From NCBI GenBank assembly GCA_050485385.1, contig JBJHBG010000038.1, positions 1-38,019 on the forward strand: DNA of 38,019 nt. Reading direction: 5' to 3'. The notes under the pieces are model-generated. The model was not told the DNA's origin and did not search any database. It worked only from the letters and a program-made list of their open reading frames with translations. Source of the DNA: RECO01 sp050485385. Lineage in GTDB: Bacteria; Pseudomonadota; Alphaproteobacteria; Geminicoccales; Geminicoccaceae. Made by a program: the position numbers and the translations under genes. Positions 1 to 8,600 of the stretch are shown here, piece by piece (the stretch's first letter is position 1; the number at the start of each line of letters is the position of its first letter).

Positions 1-247
1 GGTCGCCGTCGCGCAGGTGCAGCCGGGCGAGGGCGAGGAACACGCCCGGCTGGTCAGGTGCGTGCCCCGCCGCCTCTTCCAGCAGGGTGCGAGCACGTAC
101 GTCGTCGCCCTGGGCAACGGCCCCGGGGGCGGCCTCGAGGGGACGATCCAGCGTGGCGTCGGCGGCGCCCGCCGCGCCGGCGGCGGCGAGGGCGGCGGCC
201 ACGACGACGGCGACGACGGCTCCGCGACGCGCGCGACGCCCGACCAT
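1..247 (-). CDS. Exported TPR-like repeat protein, N-terminal part only
   Basis: The gene runs off the left edge; 82 residues are visible. The start is ATG at 247-245, with TGGAG (256-260) eight bases upstream. Residues 1-30 form a secretion signal: an Arg-rich start (MVGRRARRG) followed by a Val/Ala-only core and small residues around AAGAADA. After it comes a helical stretch, ARTLLEEAAGHAPDQP then FLALARLHLRDGD. This has the alternating small/large pattern and the 'P..P....LA.L....GD' spacing of a tetratricopeptide repeat. TPR proteins are protein-protein scaffolds, so a periplasmic or lipoprotein scaffold role is plausible. The family call rests on one partial repeat. It is divergent from the metallopeptidase gene at 361. 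Confidence 0.6.
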   Translation of the reverse strand, partial: MVGRRARRGAVVAVVVAAALAAAGAAGAADATLDRPLEAAPGAVAQGDDVRARTLLEEAAGHAPDQPGVFLALARLHLRDGD

Positions 248-360
248 GGCCGTGACTCCAACAGGTTTCGAATGATCATGGCACGAACGCGTTAACGTGC
301 GGTCAACGCATCCCCGCCGGATCGCTTGCACTCGCACCGCGCTGTCGGCACCCTTGCCGC

Positions 361-774
361 ATGACGAAGCCGTCCGTTCCCGTCGACGCCCTCGCACCGT
401 CTGCCGCCGAACTCGCCGTCATCGGCGAGGCGGTACTGCGCGAGTTGCCGCCCCCCTTCCGCGATCTGGTCGGCGCGGTGCCGATCCGGGTGCAGGACTT
501 CGCCGACGACGCCACGCTCGAAGGGCTCGGCATCGAGGACCCGTTCGACCTTTTGGGCCTCTATCACGGCGTGCCGATCGGCGAGCGGCAGGGCTGGTTC
601 GTCGCCGAGGACGTCGACATGATCTTTCTCTACCGGCGGCCGCTGCTCGATTTCTGGTGCAGCGAGGCCATGACCCTAGAAGAGATCGTCCGTCATGTGC
701 TGATCCACGAGATCGGCCATCATTTCGGCTTGAGCGACGACGACATGGAGCGGATCGAGAGCGAGGCCGATTGA
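361..774 (+). CDS. Small zinc metallopeptidase, zincin_1 (DUF1025) family
   Basis: A 137-residue cytoplasmic protein with no signal peptide. The zinc site is HEIGHHFGLSD, with His116, Glu117 and His120, and fits the HExxHxxGxxD pattern of the PF06262 'possibly zinc metallopeptidase' family, which is usually 115-140 residues. The N-terminal half ends in a Pro/Val-rich stretch before the 'EDPFDLLGLYHGVPI' segment typical of the family. In this family the HExxH helix sits near the C terminus, as here. Substrates are unknown for nearly all members. No clear Shine-Dalgarno sequence precedes the ATG at 361; the stretch before it is C-rich. The DUF3095 gene follows 83 bases later and may be cotranscribed. 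Confidence 0.85.
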   Translation: MTKPSVPVDALAPSAAELAVIGEAVLRELPPPFRDLVGAVPIRVQDFADDATLEGLGIEDPFDLLGLYHGVPIGERQGWFVAEDVDMIFLYRRPLLDFWCSEAMTLEEIVRHVLIHEIGHHFGLSDDDMERIESEAD

Positions 775-857
775 ACCCGCCCAACGGCATGGGGAACGCA
801 GCATCGATCCCCGGGGTCGATGCCGACCCGGCCGTTGGGATCGCGGGAACGACGCCC

Positions 858-2042
858 ATGGGTTTCGACGTCTACGCCACGATCCCGCCGTTCGACGAGT
901 TTGCCCAGGTCACCGACCCGGCGGTCTACCGTGCCCTGCCCGAGGATTGGTGGATCGGGGTGAGCGACGTGGTCGACTCCACCGCTGCCAGCGCACGCGG
1001 CCGCTACAAGGCCGTGAACCTCGCCGGGGCCGCCGCCATCGCCGCCGTGATGAACGACCTGGGGCATGCTGAGTTCCCGTTCGTCTTCGGCGGCGATGGG
1101 GCCACCTTCTGCGTGCCGCCCGAGGCAAAGCCCAAGGCGGCGGCGGGTCTCGCCGCAACCGCGGCCTGGGCGAAGGAACTCCTGGACCTGAAGCTTCGCG
1201 TCGGGCTCGTTCCTGTCAGCGCCGCGCGGGCCGCCGGGCACGATTTGCGGGTCGCCCGCTTCGCGGCTTCGCCTGACGTGGGCTACGCGATGATCACCGG
1301 GGGTGGCTTGGCCTGGGCGGAAGCGGAGGTGAAGGCTGGCCGCCATGCGGTCGTGCCGGCACCACCGGGTACCCGGCCGAACCTGGCCGGCCTGTCCTGC
1401 CGCTGGACGCCGATCGAGAACCGGCGCGGCGTCATCTTGTCGGTCCTCGTCACCCCCGTCCCCCGCGCCGACGTGGCAGGTTTCGACGCGGTCGTAGGCG
1501 AGGTATTGGCCACGGTCGCAACCGCCGACCGGTCCGGCCATCCGGTCCCGATGGAGGGGCCGGGGTTCACTTGGCCGCCCGACGGGCTGGAGCTGGAGGC
1601 GCGGGCGAGTGCCGGGTTGAGGCCGGTTGGCCACAGGCGGCGCCTGCTCCTACTCGTGACGCTGCTTGCTTGGCTCCTCGACCGCACCGGCTGGAGGGTC
1701 GGCGACTTCGACCCCGTGGCCTATCGGACCGACACCGCCCGCAACACCGACTTCCGGAAGTTCGACGACGGACTTCGGCTGACGGTCGATTGCGCGCCGG
1801 AGACCCGCAGGCGCCTCGAGCGGATCCTCGCCGACGCCCAGCGGGCAGGCCTCGTCCGCTACGGTCTGCATGCGCAGCGTGCGGCGCTCATGACGTGCAT
1901 CGTGCCGTCGGCGCTGCGGCGGGATCATGTCCATTTCCTCGACGGCGCCGAGGGCGGTTACGCGCGGGCAGCGCTTCAGCTGAAGGCGATGGCGGCCGCG
2001 GAAGGTGCGGCACCCGTTCCGTTGCCGTTCGAAGCAGGCTAA
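858..2042 (+). CDS. DUF3095 family protein, cyclase-like N-terminal half
   Basis: About 394 residues, the usual size for DUF3095. Recognisable family blocks are PPFDEF (10-15), GVSDVVDSTAA (34-44), RYKAVNLAGAA (49-59), FPFVFGGDGATF (73-84), LSCRWTPI and RRG, and a C-terminal segment rich in RR-x-LERIL. Asp37 and Asp80 lie 43 residues apart in contexts (DVVDST and GGDG) that resemble the two metal-binding aspartates of class III nucleotide cyclases. That reading is inference; family function is not established. ATG 858 is preferred because family members begin just before the 'PPFDEF' block. ATG 789 is in frame but adds an unconserved leader. Neither start has a strong Shine-Dalgarno. The FAD dehydrogenase starts 32 bases downstream. 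Confidence 0.85.
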   Translation: MGFDVYATIPPFDEFAQVTDPAVYRALPEDWWIGVSDVVDSTAASARGRYKAVNLAGAAAIAAVMNDLGHAEFPFVFGGDGATFCVPPEAKPKAAAGLAATAAWAKELLDLKLRVGLVPVSAARAAGHDLRVARFAASPDVGYAMITGGGLAWAEAEVKAGRHAVVPAPPGTRPNLAGLSCRWTPIENRRGVILSVLVTPVPRADVAGFDAVVGEVLATVATADRSGHPVPMEGPGFTWPPDGLELEARASAGLRPVGHRRRLLLLVTLLAWLLDRTGWRVGDFDPVAYRTDTARNTDFRKFDDGLRLTVDCAPETRRRLERILADAQRAGLVRYGLHAQRAALMTCIVPSALRRDHVHFLDGAEGGYARAALQLKAMAAAEGAAPVPLPFEAG

Positions 2043-2074
2043 GACGGCACCGGATCGATCGGGGAGGCGTGGAC

Positions 2075-3481
2075 GTGAAGCCTGATGCGACTGGTGCCGG
2101 CACCGACGGGCTGCGCCGGGTGCTGAACGGGCTGGCCCAGCGGTTCGGCGAGCGCTTGTCGACCGCCCAGGCGATGCGCGAGCAGCACGGCAAGGGCGAG
2201 GCGTGGCACGCCAGCCGGCCGCCGGACGGCGTCGTCTTCTGCACCTCCACCGAGGAGGTGGCGGCGGTGGTGGGGCTGTGCGCCGAGCATGGCGTGCCGG
2301 TGATCCCGTTCGGTGCCGGCACGTCGCTGGAGGGCCACCTCTGCGCGCTCGCCGGCGGCATCAGCATCGACCTGACGCGCATGGACCGCATCCTCGCCGT
2401 GCACGACGCCGACCTCGACTGCCACGTCGAGGCCGGGGTGACGCGCAACCAGCTCAACACGCATCTGCGCGACATGGGCCTCTTCTTCCCGATCGATCCC
2501 GGGGCCGATGCCACCCTCGGCGGCATGGCCGCGACCCGCGCCTCGGGTACCAACGCCGTCCGCTACGGCACGATGAAGGAGACCGTGCTCGGCGTGACCG
2601 CCGTCATGCCCGACGGCAACGTCGCCCGCTTCGGCGGCCGGGCGCGGAAGTCGGCCGCCGGCTACGACATGACGCGTCTCATGGTCGGCTCCGAGGGCAC
2701 GCTCGGCGTCATCACCGAGCTCAGGCTGAAGCTCTACGGCATCCCCGAGGCGATCTCGGCGGCGGTGTGCAGCTTCCGCTCGCTGGAAGACGCGGTGCAT
2801 GCGGTGATCGAGACGATCCAGCTCGGCGTCCCGGTGGCGCGGGTCGAACTGATCGACGAGGTGATGATGGCCGGGTGCATCGCCTTCTCCAAGCTGGAGG
2901 ACATGGCCGCCGCACCGACGCTGTTCTTCGAGTTCCACGGCTCGGAGGCGGGCGTGGCCGAGCAGGCGCAGATGGTCGAGACCATCGCCGGCAGCCACGG
3001 CGGCAGCGCGTTTCGCTGGACGACCAACACCGAGGAACGCAATCGGCTCTGGCAGGCACGGCACGACGTCTACTACGCGGGGATGGCGCTCCGCCCCGGT
3101 ACCCAGGCGCTCGCCACCGACATCTGTGTGCCGATCTCGGAGCTGGCGGATGCCATCGTCGCAGCCCAGGAGGACATCAAGGCCAGCGGTCTGATCGCGC
3201 CCATCGTCGGCCATGTCGGCGACGGCAACTTCCACGTCCAGTTCATGGTGCGGCCGGACGATCCGGACGAGATGGCCAAGGCCGAGGCGGTCAATGCCGC
3301 CATGGTCGACCGCGCGCTGAAGGTGGGCGGCACCTGCACGGGCGAGCACGGCATCGGCCTCGGCAAGATCGACAAGCTCGCCAAGGAGCACGGCACGGCC
3401 CTGCCGTACATGGTCGCGGTGAAGCGGGCGCTGGACCCCCGGGGGATCATGAACCCCGGAAAGATCTTCCGCATGAACTGA
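2075..3481 (+). CDS. FAD-linked 2-hydroxyacid (D-lactate type) dehydrogenase
   Basis: A 468-residue flavoenzyme of the GlcD/Dld/LDHD group. These enzymes oxidise D-lactate, glycolate or other D-2-hydroxyacids to the keto acid and pass electrons to a carrier such as cytochrome c. The PCMH-type FAD-binding domain covers about residues 50-230, with VIPFGAGTSLEGH (pyrophosphate loop) and SEGTLGVITE at its end. The C-terminal cap domain contains HVGDGNFHV and TCTGEHGIGLGK, both signatures of this group. The start is GTG 2075: GGGGAGG at 2061-2067 gives a 7-base spacer, whereas GTG 2069 would be too close. There is no Cys-rich Fe-S domain, so this is the single-subunit form. The substrate cannot be fixed from sequence. 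It follows the DUF3095 gene closely and precedes an ABC importer, which hints at a shared organic-acid role. Confidence 0.85.
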   Translation: MKPDATGAGTDGLRRVLNGLAQRFGERLSTAQAMREQHGKGEAWHASRPPDGVVFCTSTEEVAAVVGLCAEHGVPVIPFGAGTSLEGHLCALAGGISIDLTRMDRILAVHDADLDCHVEAGVTRNQLNTHLRDMGLFFPIDPGADATLGGMAATRASGTNAVRYGTMKETVLGVTAVMPDGNVARFGGRARKSAAGYDMTRLMVGSEGTLGVITELRLKLYGIPEAISAAVCSFRSLEDAVHAVIETIQLGVPVARVELIDEVMMAGCIAFSKLEDMAAAPTLFFEFHGSEAGVAEQAQMVETIAGSHGGSAFRWTTNTEERNRLWQARHDVYYAGMALRPGTQALATDICVPISELADAIVAAQEDIKASGLIAPIVGHVGDGNFHVQFMVRPDDPDEMAKAEAVNAAMVDRALKVGGTCTGEHGIGLGKIDKLAKEHGTALPYMVAVKRALDPRGIMNPGKIFRMN

Positions 3482-3560
3482 CCCGCACCGTCACCGAACC
3501 GTCATCGTCGACGGCTAGTCCCGCAGAGACGAGGCAGCCACCCCCAGGGAGGAGACCACG

Positions 3561-4586
3561 ATGCAGACCTACCGCAAGCTTCTAACCGGCGCCGCCGCCG
3601 TCGGGCTGGTCGGTGTGAGCCATGCCGCCGCCGACGAACTGGTGCTCTACTGCAGCCCGCAGATCGAGTGGTGCCAGCTCATGACCGAGGTGTTCGAGCG
3701 CGAGACCGGTATCCGCGTCGCCATGACGCGCAAGAGCTCCGGCGAGACCTACGCCCAGCTCAAGGCCGAGGAGGCCAACCCCCGTGGCGACGTCTGGTGG
3801 GGCGGTACGGGCGATCCGCACCTGCAGGCGGCCGAGGAAGGCCTGACCGAAGCGTACGAATCGCCGATGCTCGGCGAACTGCACGACTGGGCGGTGCAGC
3901 AGTGGGAGCAGTCGGACGGACGGACCGTCGGCATCTACGCCGGTGCCCTGGGCTTCGGGTACAATTCGGAGATCTTCGAGCAGCGCGGCTGGGAGCCGCC
4001 GCAGTGCTGGGCCGACCTGACCCGGCCGGAGCTCCGCGACGAGGTGTCGATCGCCAACCCGAACTCGTCGGGCACGGCCTACACGGCACTCGCCACCTTC
4101 GTGCAGATCATGGGCGAGGAGGAGGCCTTCCAGTACCTCGCCGACCTGCACCAGAACATCGCGCAGTACACCCTCTCCGGTTCGGCGCCGATCCGCGACG
4201 CGGCCAGGGGCGAGGTCGCGGTCGGCATCTTCTTCCTGCACGATGCCGTGACCCAGGTGGTCGAGGGCTTCCCGATCGTGCCGGTCGCCCCGTGCGAGGG
4301 GACGGGCTACGAGATCGGCTCGATGAGCCTGGTCAAGGGCGGGCCGAACCCGGAGGTCGCCAAGCAGTTCTACGACTTCGCGCTCCGGGCCGACATCCAG
4401 ACCATGGCGGCCGACGTCAAGGCCTACCAGGTGCCCTCCAACAGGGGAGCCGAGGCGCCGCCCGAAGCCCCCGACTTCGACGAGATCACGCTGATCGACT
4501 ACGACTTCGCGCTCTACGGGTCGTCCGAGGAGCGGACGCGCCTGCTCGCCCGCTGGGACGCGGACATCGGTTCCCAGGCGCGCTAG
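3561..4586 (+). CDS. ABC importer periplasmic binding protein, AfuA/FbpA class
   Basis: A 341-residue exported binding protein (COG1840-like). The signal peptide spans about residues 1-25 (MQTYRKLL, then AAAVGLVGVSHAAA). The mature start LVLYCSPQIEWC is followed by KSSGETYAQLKAE, DVWWGGTGDPHLQAAE, IANPNSSGTAYTALATFVQ and IAPCEGTGYE-like blocks. Family knowledge: many members are annotated as ferric-iron binding, but AfuA of Actinobacillus was shown to bind hexose phosphates. The Tyr-Tyr pair of FbpA is not evident here; the corresponding region reads SGSAPIRDAARGEVAVGI. A phosphorylated or other anionic ligand is therefore as likely as iron. The ribosome site AGGGAGGAG (3546-3554) decides the start. 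The permease follows after three bases. Confidence 0.85.
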   Translation: MQTYRKLLTGAAAVGLVGVSHAAADELVLYCSPQIEWCQLMTEVFERETGIRVAMTRKSSGETYAQLKAEEANPRGDVWWGGTGDPHLQAAEEGLTEAYESPMLGELHDWAVQQWEQSDGRTVGIYAGALGFGYNSEIFEQRGWEPPQCWADLTRPELRDEVSIANPNSSGTAYTALATFVQIMGEEEAFQYLADLHQNIAQYTLSGSAPIRDAARGEVAVGIFFLHDAVTQVVEGFPIVPVAPCEGTGYEIGSMSLVKGGPNPEVAKQFYDFALRADIQTMAADVKAYQVPSNRGAEAPPEAPDFDEITLIDYDFALYGSSEERTRLLARWDADIGSQAR

Positions 4587-4589
4587 CCC

Positions 4590-6824
4590 TTGCGTCTGGC
4601 CCTGCCGTGGGCGCGGTCGGCCGGCGGCAGCGTCGCCGACCGCGCCATTCGGCGCTGGCTGATCGTCGGCTGGGCGGGGCTCGTCGCCCTGCCCTGGTAC
4701 GACCTGCCGCGCAGCGTGAGCACGTTCGGCTGGGTCGGTGCGGTGGATGGTGTCGCCGGCTCGGCGCTCGTCCAGATCCTGCTGCACGGCAGACTCTGGC
4801 TGCTGCCGGTCGTCTTGGCCCTCGTGCTGCCGGCCTTCGCGCTCGGGCGCGAGCGTGACGATCCCGTTCGCGTCTTCTGGCTGCTGGCGGCCGGCATCGG
4901 CGGTTTCGGCTGGCTGATCCTCCAGGGCTTCGCCATCGGCATGCCGGGGACGGCGTGGGCGCCCGCCGCCTGGCTGCTCGGGGCGGACGTGGCGCAGCGC
5001 GGGTTCGGTTTCGGTGCCCTGGTCGTGGCCGCCGCCTGCCTCTTTCTCGCGACGGAGGGGATGGCGGCACGGGGAGCGGTCAACGGCGACGGCTTCGTCG
5101 TCGGTGCGGTGGGTCTCGTCGTCGTGCTGGTCGCCGCCTTCGTCTTCTGGCCCGTCGCGGCGATGCTCCAAGGCGCGGTACTCGGCCCCGACGGCGGCTT
5201 GAACCTCGGCCTGTTTCACGACCGCTTCGTCGATCAGCGCATCTGGGGCCTCGCCTGCCTGACGGGCGGGCGCGGTTGCGGCACCGCCTGGAACACGCTG
5301 CTCTTGGGCATCCTGACGGGGCTCTCGACCACCACGCTCGGGCTCGCCTTCGCGCTGATCGCCGTACGCACCCGATTTCCCTTCAAGCGCACGCTGCGCC
5401 TGCTCACCATCCTGCCGATCATCACGCCGCCCTTCGTGATCGGGCTCGCCATCATCCTCTTGCTCGGCCGCTCCGGCATCGTCACCCAGTTCCTTTGGGA
5501 GTGGTTCCAGATCCCGCCGACCCGCTACATCTACGGGCTCTACGGCGTCTGGCTGGCGCAGACCCTCGCCTTCACGCCGATCGCCTTTCTGGTGCTGATC
5601 GGCGTGGTGCAGGCGGTCAGCCCATCGATGGAAGAGGCGGCGCAGACGCTCAGGGCCAGCCGCTGGCAGGTGTTCACCACCGTCACCCTGCCGCTCCTGC
5701 GTCCCGGCCTCGCCAACGCGTTCCTGTTGGGCTTCATCGAGAGCATCTCCGACTTCGGCAATCCGATCGTCCTCGGCGGCAACTACAACGTGCTGGCGAC
5801 CGACATCTTCTTCGCCATCGTCGGCGCGCAGTACGACGCGGGGCGCGCCGCCGTGCTCGCCGTCGTCCTGCTCGGCTTCACCCTCGGCGCCTTCTGGTTG
5901 CAGAACCGCTGGCTCGGCCGGCGCTCCTACACCACCGTCACCGGCAAGGGAGACGCCGGCATTCCCGCCGAGCTGCCGACCGGCATCCGCCTTGCGGCCT
6001 ATGCCCTGGTCCTGCCCTGGGCGGCGCTGACGGCGGTGATCTACTGCATGATCCTGTTCGGCGGGTTCGTGCAGCTCTGGGGCCGCGATCACTCGCTGAC
6101 CATGCGCCACTTCGAGGCGGCCTTCTCGATCGGCCGCAGCGAGTTCGGCCTGGTCTGGTCGGGGGCGGCCTGGAACTCGTTCTTCACCACCCTCCAGGTC
6201 GCGATCCTGGCGGCAGTGCCGACGGCGGCGATCGGCGTCCTGATCGCTTACCTGCTCGCTCGCCAGCGCTTTACCGGCCAGCGGACCTTCGAGTTCACGA
6301 CGCTCCTCAGCTTCGCCATTCCCGGCACGGTGATCGGCGTCAGCTACATCATCGCCTTCAACGTGCCGCCGCTCGAGATCACCGGCACGGGCCTGATCCT
6401 GGTGCTCGCCTTCGTCTTTCGGAACATGCCGGTCGGCGTGCGCGCCGGCATCGCCGGCTTCAGCCAGCTCGACAAGAGCCTCGACGAGGCCTCGCTGACG
6501 CTTCGCGCCTCGACCCCGCAGACCATCCGCCGCATCCTGTTGCCGCTGCTCCGGCCGGCGATCCTGGCGGCCCTGGTCTACAGTTTCGTGACGGCCATGA
6601 CAGCGATCAGCGCCGTCGTCTTCCTCGTCTCCGCCCGCTACAACATGGCGACGACCTACATCCTCGGCCGCGTCGAGAACGGCGACTACGGCATCGCCAT
6701 CGCTTATTGCGCGGTGCTGATCGTGGTGATGGCCGTCGCCATCCTGCTGATGCAGCTTCTGGTCGGCGAGCGCCGCCTCGGCCGTCGCCCCGCCCCGCCC
6801 GTCCCCATCGCCGCCGCCGGATGA
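4590..6824 (+). CDS. ABC importer permease, two fused permease domains (AfuB/FbpB-like)
   Basis: A 744-residue inner-membrane protein. It has two BPD-type permease domains in one chain, each with an EAA loop that contacts the ATPase: EEAAQTLRASRWQVF followed by LPLLRPGL, and DEASLTLRASTPQTI followed by LLPLLRPAI. About 190 residues of extra hydrophobic N-terminal sequence precede the first domain, as in other large AfuB-type permeases. The start is taken as TTG 4590, three bases after the binding-protein stop. The start is moderately certain because no separate Shine-Dalgarno is visible, so coupling to the upstream gene is likely. The stop overlaps the ATPase start (ATGA at 6821-6824). Fusion of both permeases means one polypeptide makes the whole channel. 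Confidence 0.88.
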   Translation: MRLALPWARSAGGSVADRAIRRWLIVGWAGLVALPWYDLPRSVSTFGWVGAVDGVAGSALVQILLHGRLWLLPVVLALVLPAFALGRERDDPVRVFWLLAAGIGGFGWLILQGFAIGMPGTAWAPAAWLLGADVAQRGFGFGALVVAAACLFLATEGMAARGAVNGDGFVVGAVGLVVVLVAAFVFWPVAAMLQGAVLGPDGGLNLGLFHDRFVDQRIWGLACLTGGRGCGTAWNTLLLGILTGLSTTTLGLAFALIAVRTRFPFKRTLRLLTILPIITPPFVIGLAIILLLGRSGIVTQFLWEWFQIPPTRYIYGLYGVWLAQTLAFTPIAFLVLIGVVQAVSPSMEEAAQTLRASRWQVFTTVTLPLLRPGLANAFLLGFIESISDFGNPIVLGGNYNVLATDIFFAIVGAQYDAGRAAVLAVVLLGFTLGAFWLQNRWLGRRSYTTVTGKGDAGIPAELPTGIRLAAYALVLPWAALTAVIYCMILFGGFVQLWGRDHSLTMRHFEAAFSIGRSEFGLVWSGAAWNSFFTTLQVAILAAVPTAAIGVLIAYLLARQRFTGQRTFEFTTLLSFAIPGTVIGVSYIIAFNVPPLEITGTGLILVLAFVFRNMPVGVRAGIAGFSQLDKSLDEASLTLRASTPQTIRRILLPLLRPAILAALVYSFVTAMTAISAVVFLVSARYNMATTYILGRVENGDYGIAIAYCAVLIVVMAVAILLMQLLVGERRLGRRPAPPVPIAAAG

Positions 6825-7882
6825 CCGCCTTGGCCGAGCCCGCCGTCACCTTCACCAACGTTTCCAAGGTCTTCGGCGAGGTGCGCGCCGTCGACGACGT
6901 CTCGTTCACCGTCGGCCGGGGCGAACTCGTCACCTTCCTCGGCCCCTCGGGCTGCGGCAAGACGACCACGCTCCGGCTCGTCGCCGGGCTGGAGCTCGCC
7001 ACCTCGGGGCGCATCACCATCGCCGGCCGCGACGTCACGGCGTTGTCGGCGTCGGCCCGCGACGTCGCCATGGTCTTTCAGTCCTATGCGCTGTTCCCGC
7101 ACATGACGGTGTTGGAGAACGTCGCCTACGGGCTGGAGATGAGCGGCGTGAAGAAGGCCGAGGTGCGGGAACGGGCCGAGGCGGCGCTGGCCACGGTCGG
7201 CCTGCCGGGCTACGGCGCGCGCCTGCCGAGCGAGCTGTCGGGCGGCCAGCAGCAGCGGGTGGCGGTGGCGCGCGCGGTCGTACTGGAGCCCGAGGTCCTG
7301 CTGTTCGACGAGCCGCTCTCCAACCTCGACGCCAAGCTCCGCCGCAAGGTGCGGGAGGACATCCGCGAGTTGCAGCAGCGCCTGGGGCTGACCGCCGTCT
7401 ACGTCACCCACGACCAGGAGGAAGCGCTCGCCATCTCCGACCGCATCGTCGTCATGCGCGACGGGCGGATCGCTCAGGTCGGCGCCCCCCGCGACCTCTA
7501 CGAACGCCCCGCCGACCGGTTCGTGGCGGACTTCGTCGGCGACGCCAACCTGGTCGAGGCGCGGGTCGACGGCGTCGAGGGCGAGATCGCGACGGTCAGC
7601 CTGGGGCCGCTGCGGCTGCACCTGCCGGCACAGGGTCAACGGCCCGGCACGGCCGTGCTCGCCGTGCGGCCGGAGGCGCTGATCCTGCACGACGAGGCGA
7701 CGGGGCGGATCGCCGCCGAGGTGGTGCGCGCGAGCTACCTGGGCGGCCACGTCGAATACGTCCTGGCGACGCCGCACGGCGACCTGTTCGGTGTCGACGG
7801 CGACGTCAACCGCGTGCGCCCGCCCGGCACGCGGCTGGGCCTTACGCTCGCCGACCACGGCGTGGCGCTGGTCCGCGCCTGA
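6821..7882 (+). CDS. ABC importer ATPase (AfuC/FbpC-like)
   Basis: A 353-residue ATPase that powers the importer encoded by the two preceding genes. The nucleotide-binding domain has Walker A GPSGCGKTTT, Q-loop MVFQSYALFPHM, signature LSGGQQQRVAVARA, Walker B VLLFDEPLSNLD and H-loop VTHDQEEAL. The C-terminal 110 residues form a TOBE-type domain (VLAVRPEALILHD and following), normal for the carbohydrate/iron/polyamine (CUT1-like) ATPases. It starts on the ATGA overlap with the permease stop, implying translational coupling. The three genes make a complete importer: binding protein, fused permease, ATPase. The gene ends 28 bases before the convergent SYLF gene, with no convincing terminator hairpin in that gap. 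Confidence 0.92.
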   Translation: MTALAEPAVTFTNVSKVFGEVRAVDDVSFTVGRGELVTFLGPSGCGKTTTLRLVAGLELATSGRITIAGRDVTALSASARDVAMVFQSYALFPHMTVLENVAYGLEMSGVKKAEVRERAEAALATVGLPGYGARLPSELSGGQQQRVAVARAVVLEPEVLLFDEPLSNLDAKLRRKVREDIRELQQRLGLTAVYVTHDQEEALAISDRIVVMRDGRIAQVGAPRDLYERPADRFVADFVGDANLVEARVDGVEGEIATVSLGPLRLHLPAQGQRPGTAVLAVRPEALILHDEATGRIAAEVVRASYLGGHVEYVLATPHGDLFGVDGDVNRVRPPGTRLGLTLADHGVALVRA

Positions 7883-7910
7883 CGCGGCGGCGAGGGCTGG
7901 GCCTGCCCGC

Positions 7911-8585
7911 TCAGAACCGCAGGAGCTTGGCGCGCAGGTCGTCGCTGCGGGTGTCGTAGGTGTCGAAGTTGCGCACGATCTGCGCCGGCACCGCCTCGGC
8001 TCCCCAATAGTCGCGGTTCATCGTGTCCTGGGGCACGATGCCGCCGCCGTTGAGGGCGAGCCCGCCGAACAGCCCCGCCGTCCTTTGGAAGACGTAGACG
8101 TCTTCGCTGAAGTTGCCGGTGGTCGCCGCACCCAGCGAGACGCCGATGCGCGCAACCGAGATGCCGGCCTCGGCGCCGAGCCGCACGTCGCCCTGGAGCA
8201 GCCGCTCGACGGCGGCGGGGTTCATCACCGTCAGGATGGCGTCGCCCATCTGGCCGCCGGCCTGGATGCCGAGACTGCCGGAGAAGATCTCGACGAAGGC
8301 CGGCGGGCCGAAATTGCCGCTGACCGTGTCGCGCACCATCATTGCCCCGAAGCCGTGCTCGAAGCCGAGGATGAAGCCGCCGCGCACCATGCCGGGCACG
8401 ACGATCACCGCGAACGCGTTCTGCACGTAGACGCGCATCGGATCGCCGGGCTCGAGGTGGTGCAGGAACTCGTCGACGGCAAAGGTCGCGCGCGACACGA
8501 CCTCCTTCGCAGTCGACGCCCAGCCAGCCGTCGGCAGGGCCATGACCAAGCCCAGCGCGACGATCAAAGCCTTTGCTATACGCAT
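7911..8585 (-). CDS. Exported SYLF (Ysc84-type) lipid-binding domain protein
   Basis: A 224-residue protein with a signal peptide at residues 1-23 (MRIAKALIVALGL through TAGWAS). The rest matches the SYLF/Ysc84 fold: a helical lead-in (VVSRATFAVDEFL), IVVPGMVRGGFILGFEHGFGAMMVRD, the Gly-rich FSGSLGIQAGGQMGD, VMNPAAVERLLQGDVRLGAEAGISVA, and a C-terminal DVYVFQRTAGLFGGLALNGGGIVPQD. SYLF domains bind membrane lipids, and bacterial exported members are mostly uncharacterised envelope proteins. The start is ATG 8585 with an AAGGG-like site just upstream. Two CTTCAAG heptamers in direct repeat lie in its leader (see 8601-8619). It is convergent with the ATPase gene and divergent from purC. Confidence 0.88.
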   Translation of the reverse strand: MRIAKALIVALGLVMALPTAGWASTAKEVVSRATFAVDEFLHHLEPGDPMRVYVQNAFAVIVVPGMVRGGFILGFEHGFGAMMVRDTVSGNFGPPAFVEIFSGSLGIQAGGQMGDAILTVMNPAAVERLLQGDVRLGAEAGISVARIGVSLGAATTGNFSEDVYVFQRTAGLFGGLALNGGGIVPQDTMNRDYWGAEAVPAQIVRNFDTYDTRSDDLRAKLLRF

Positions 8586-8600
8586 GGATTGCAGCCCTTG

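Noticed and set aside
281..300. Imperfect dyad GCACG...CGTGC with AACGCGTT between, in the gap before the metallopeptidase gene
   Set aside because: Only five-base arms match, and the inner palindrome has a different centre; too weak to call an operator.
3582..6110. An 842-codon open frame on the minus strand opposite the importer genes
   Set aside because: It is opposite well-conserved transporter genes and has a His/Asp/Gly/Arg-rich composition with no domain; long antisense frames are expected at this GC content.
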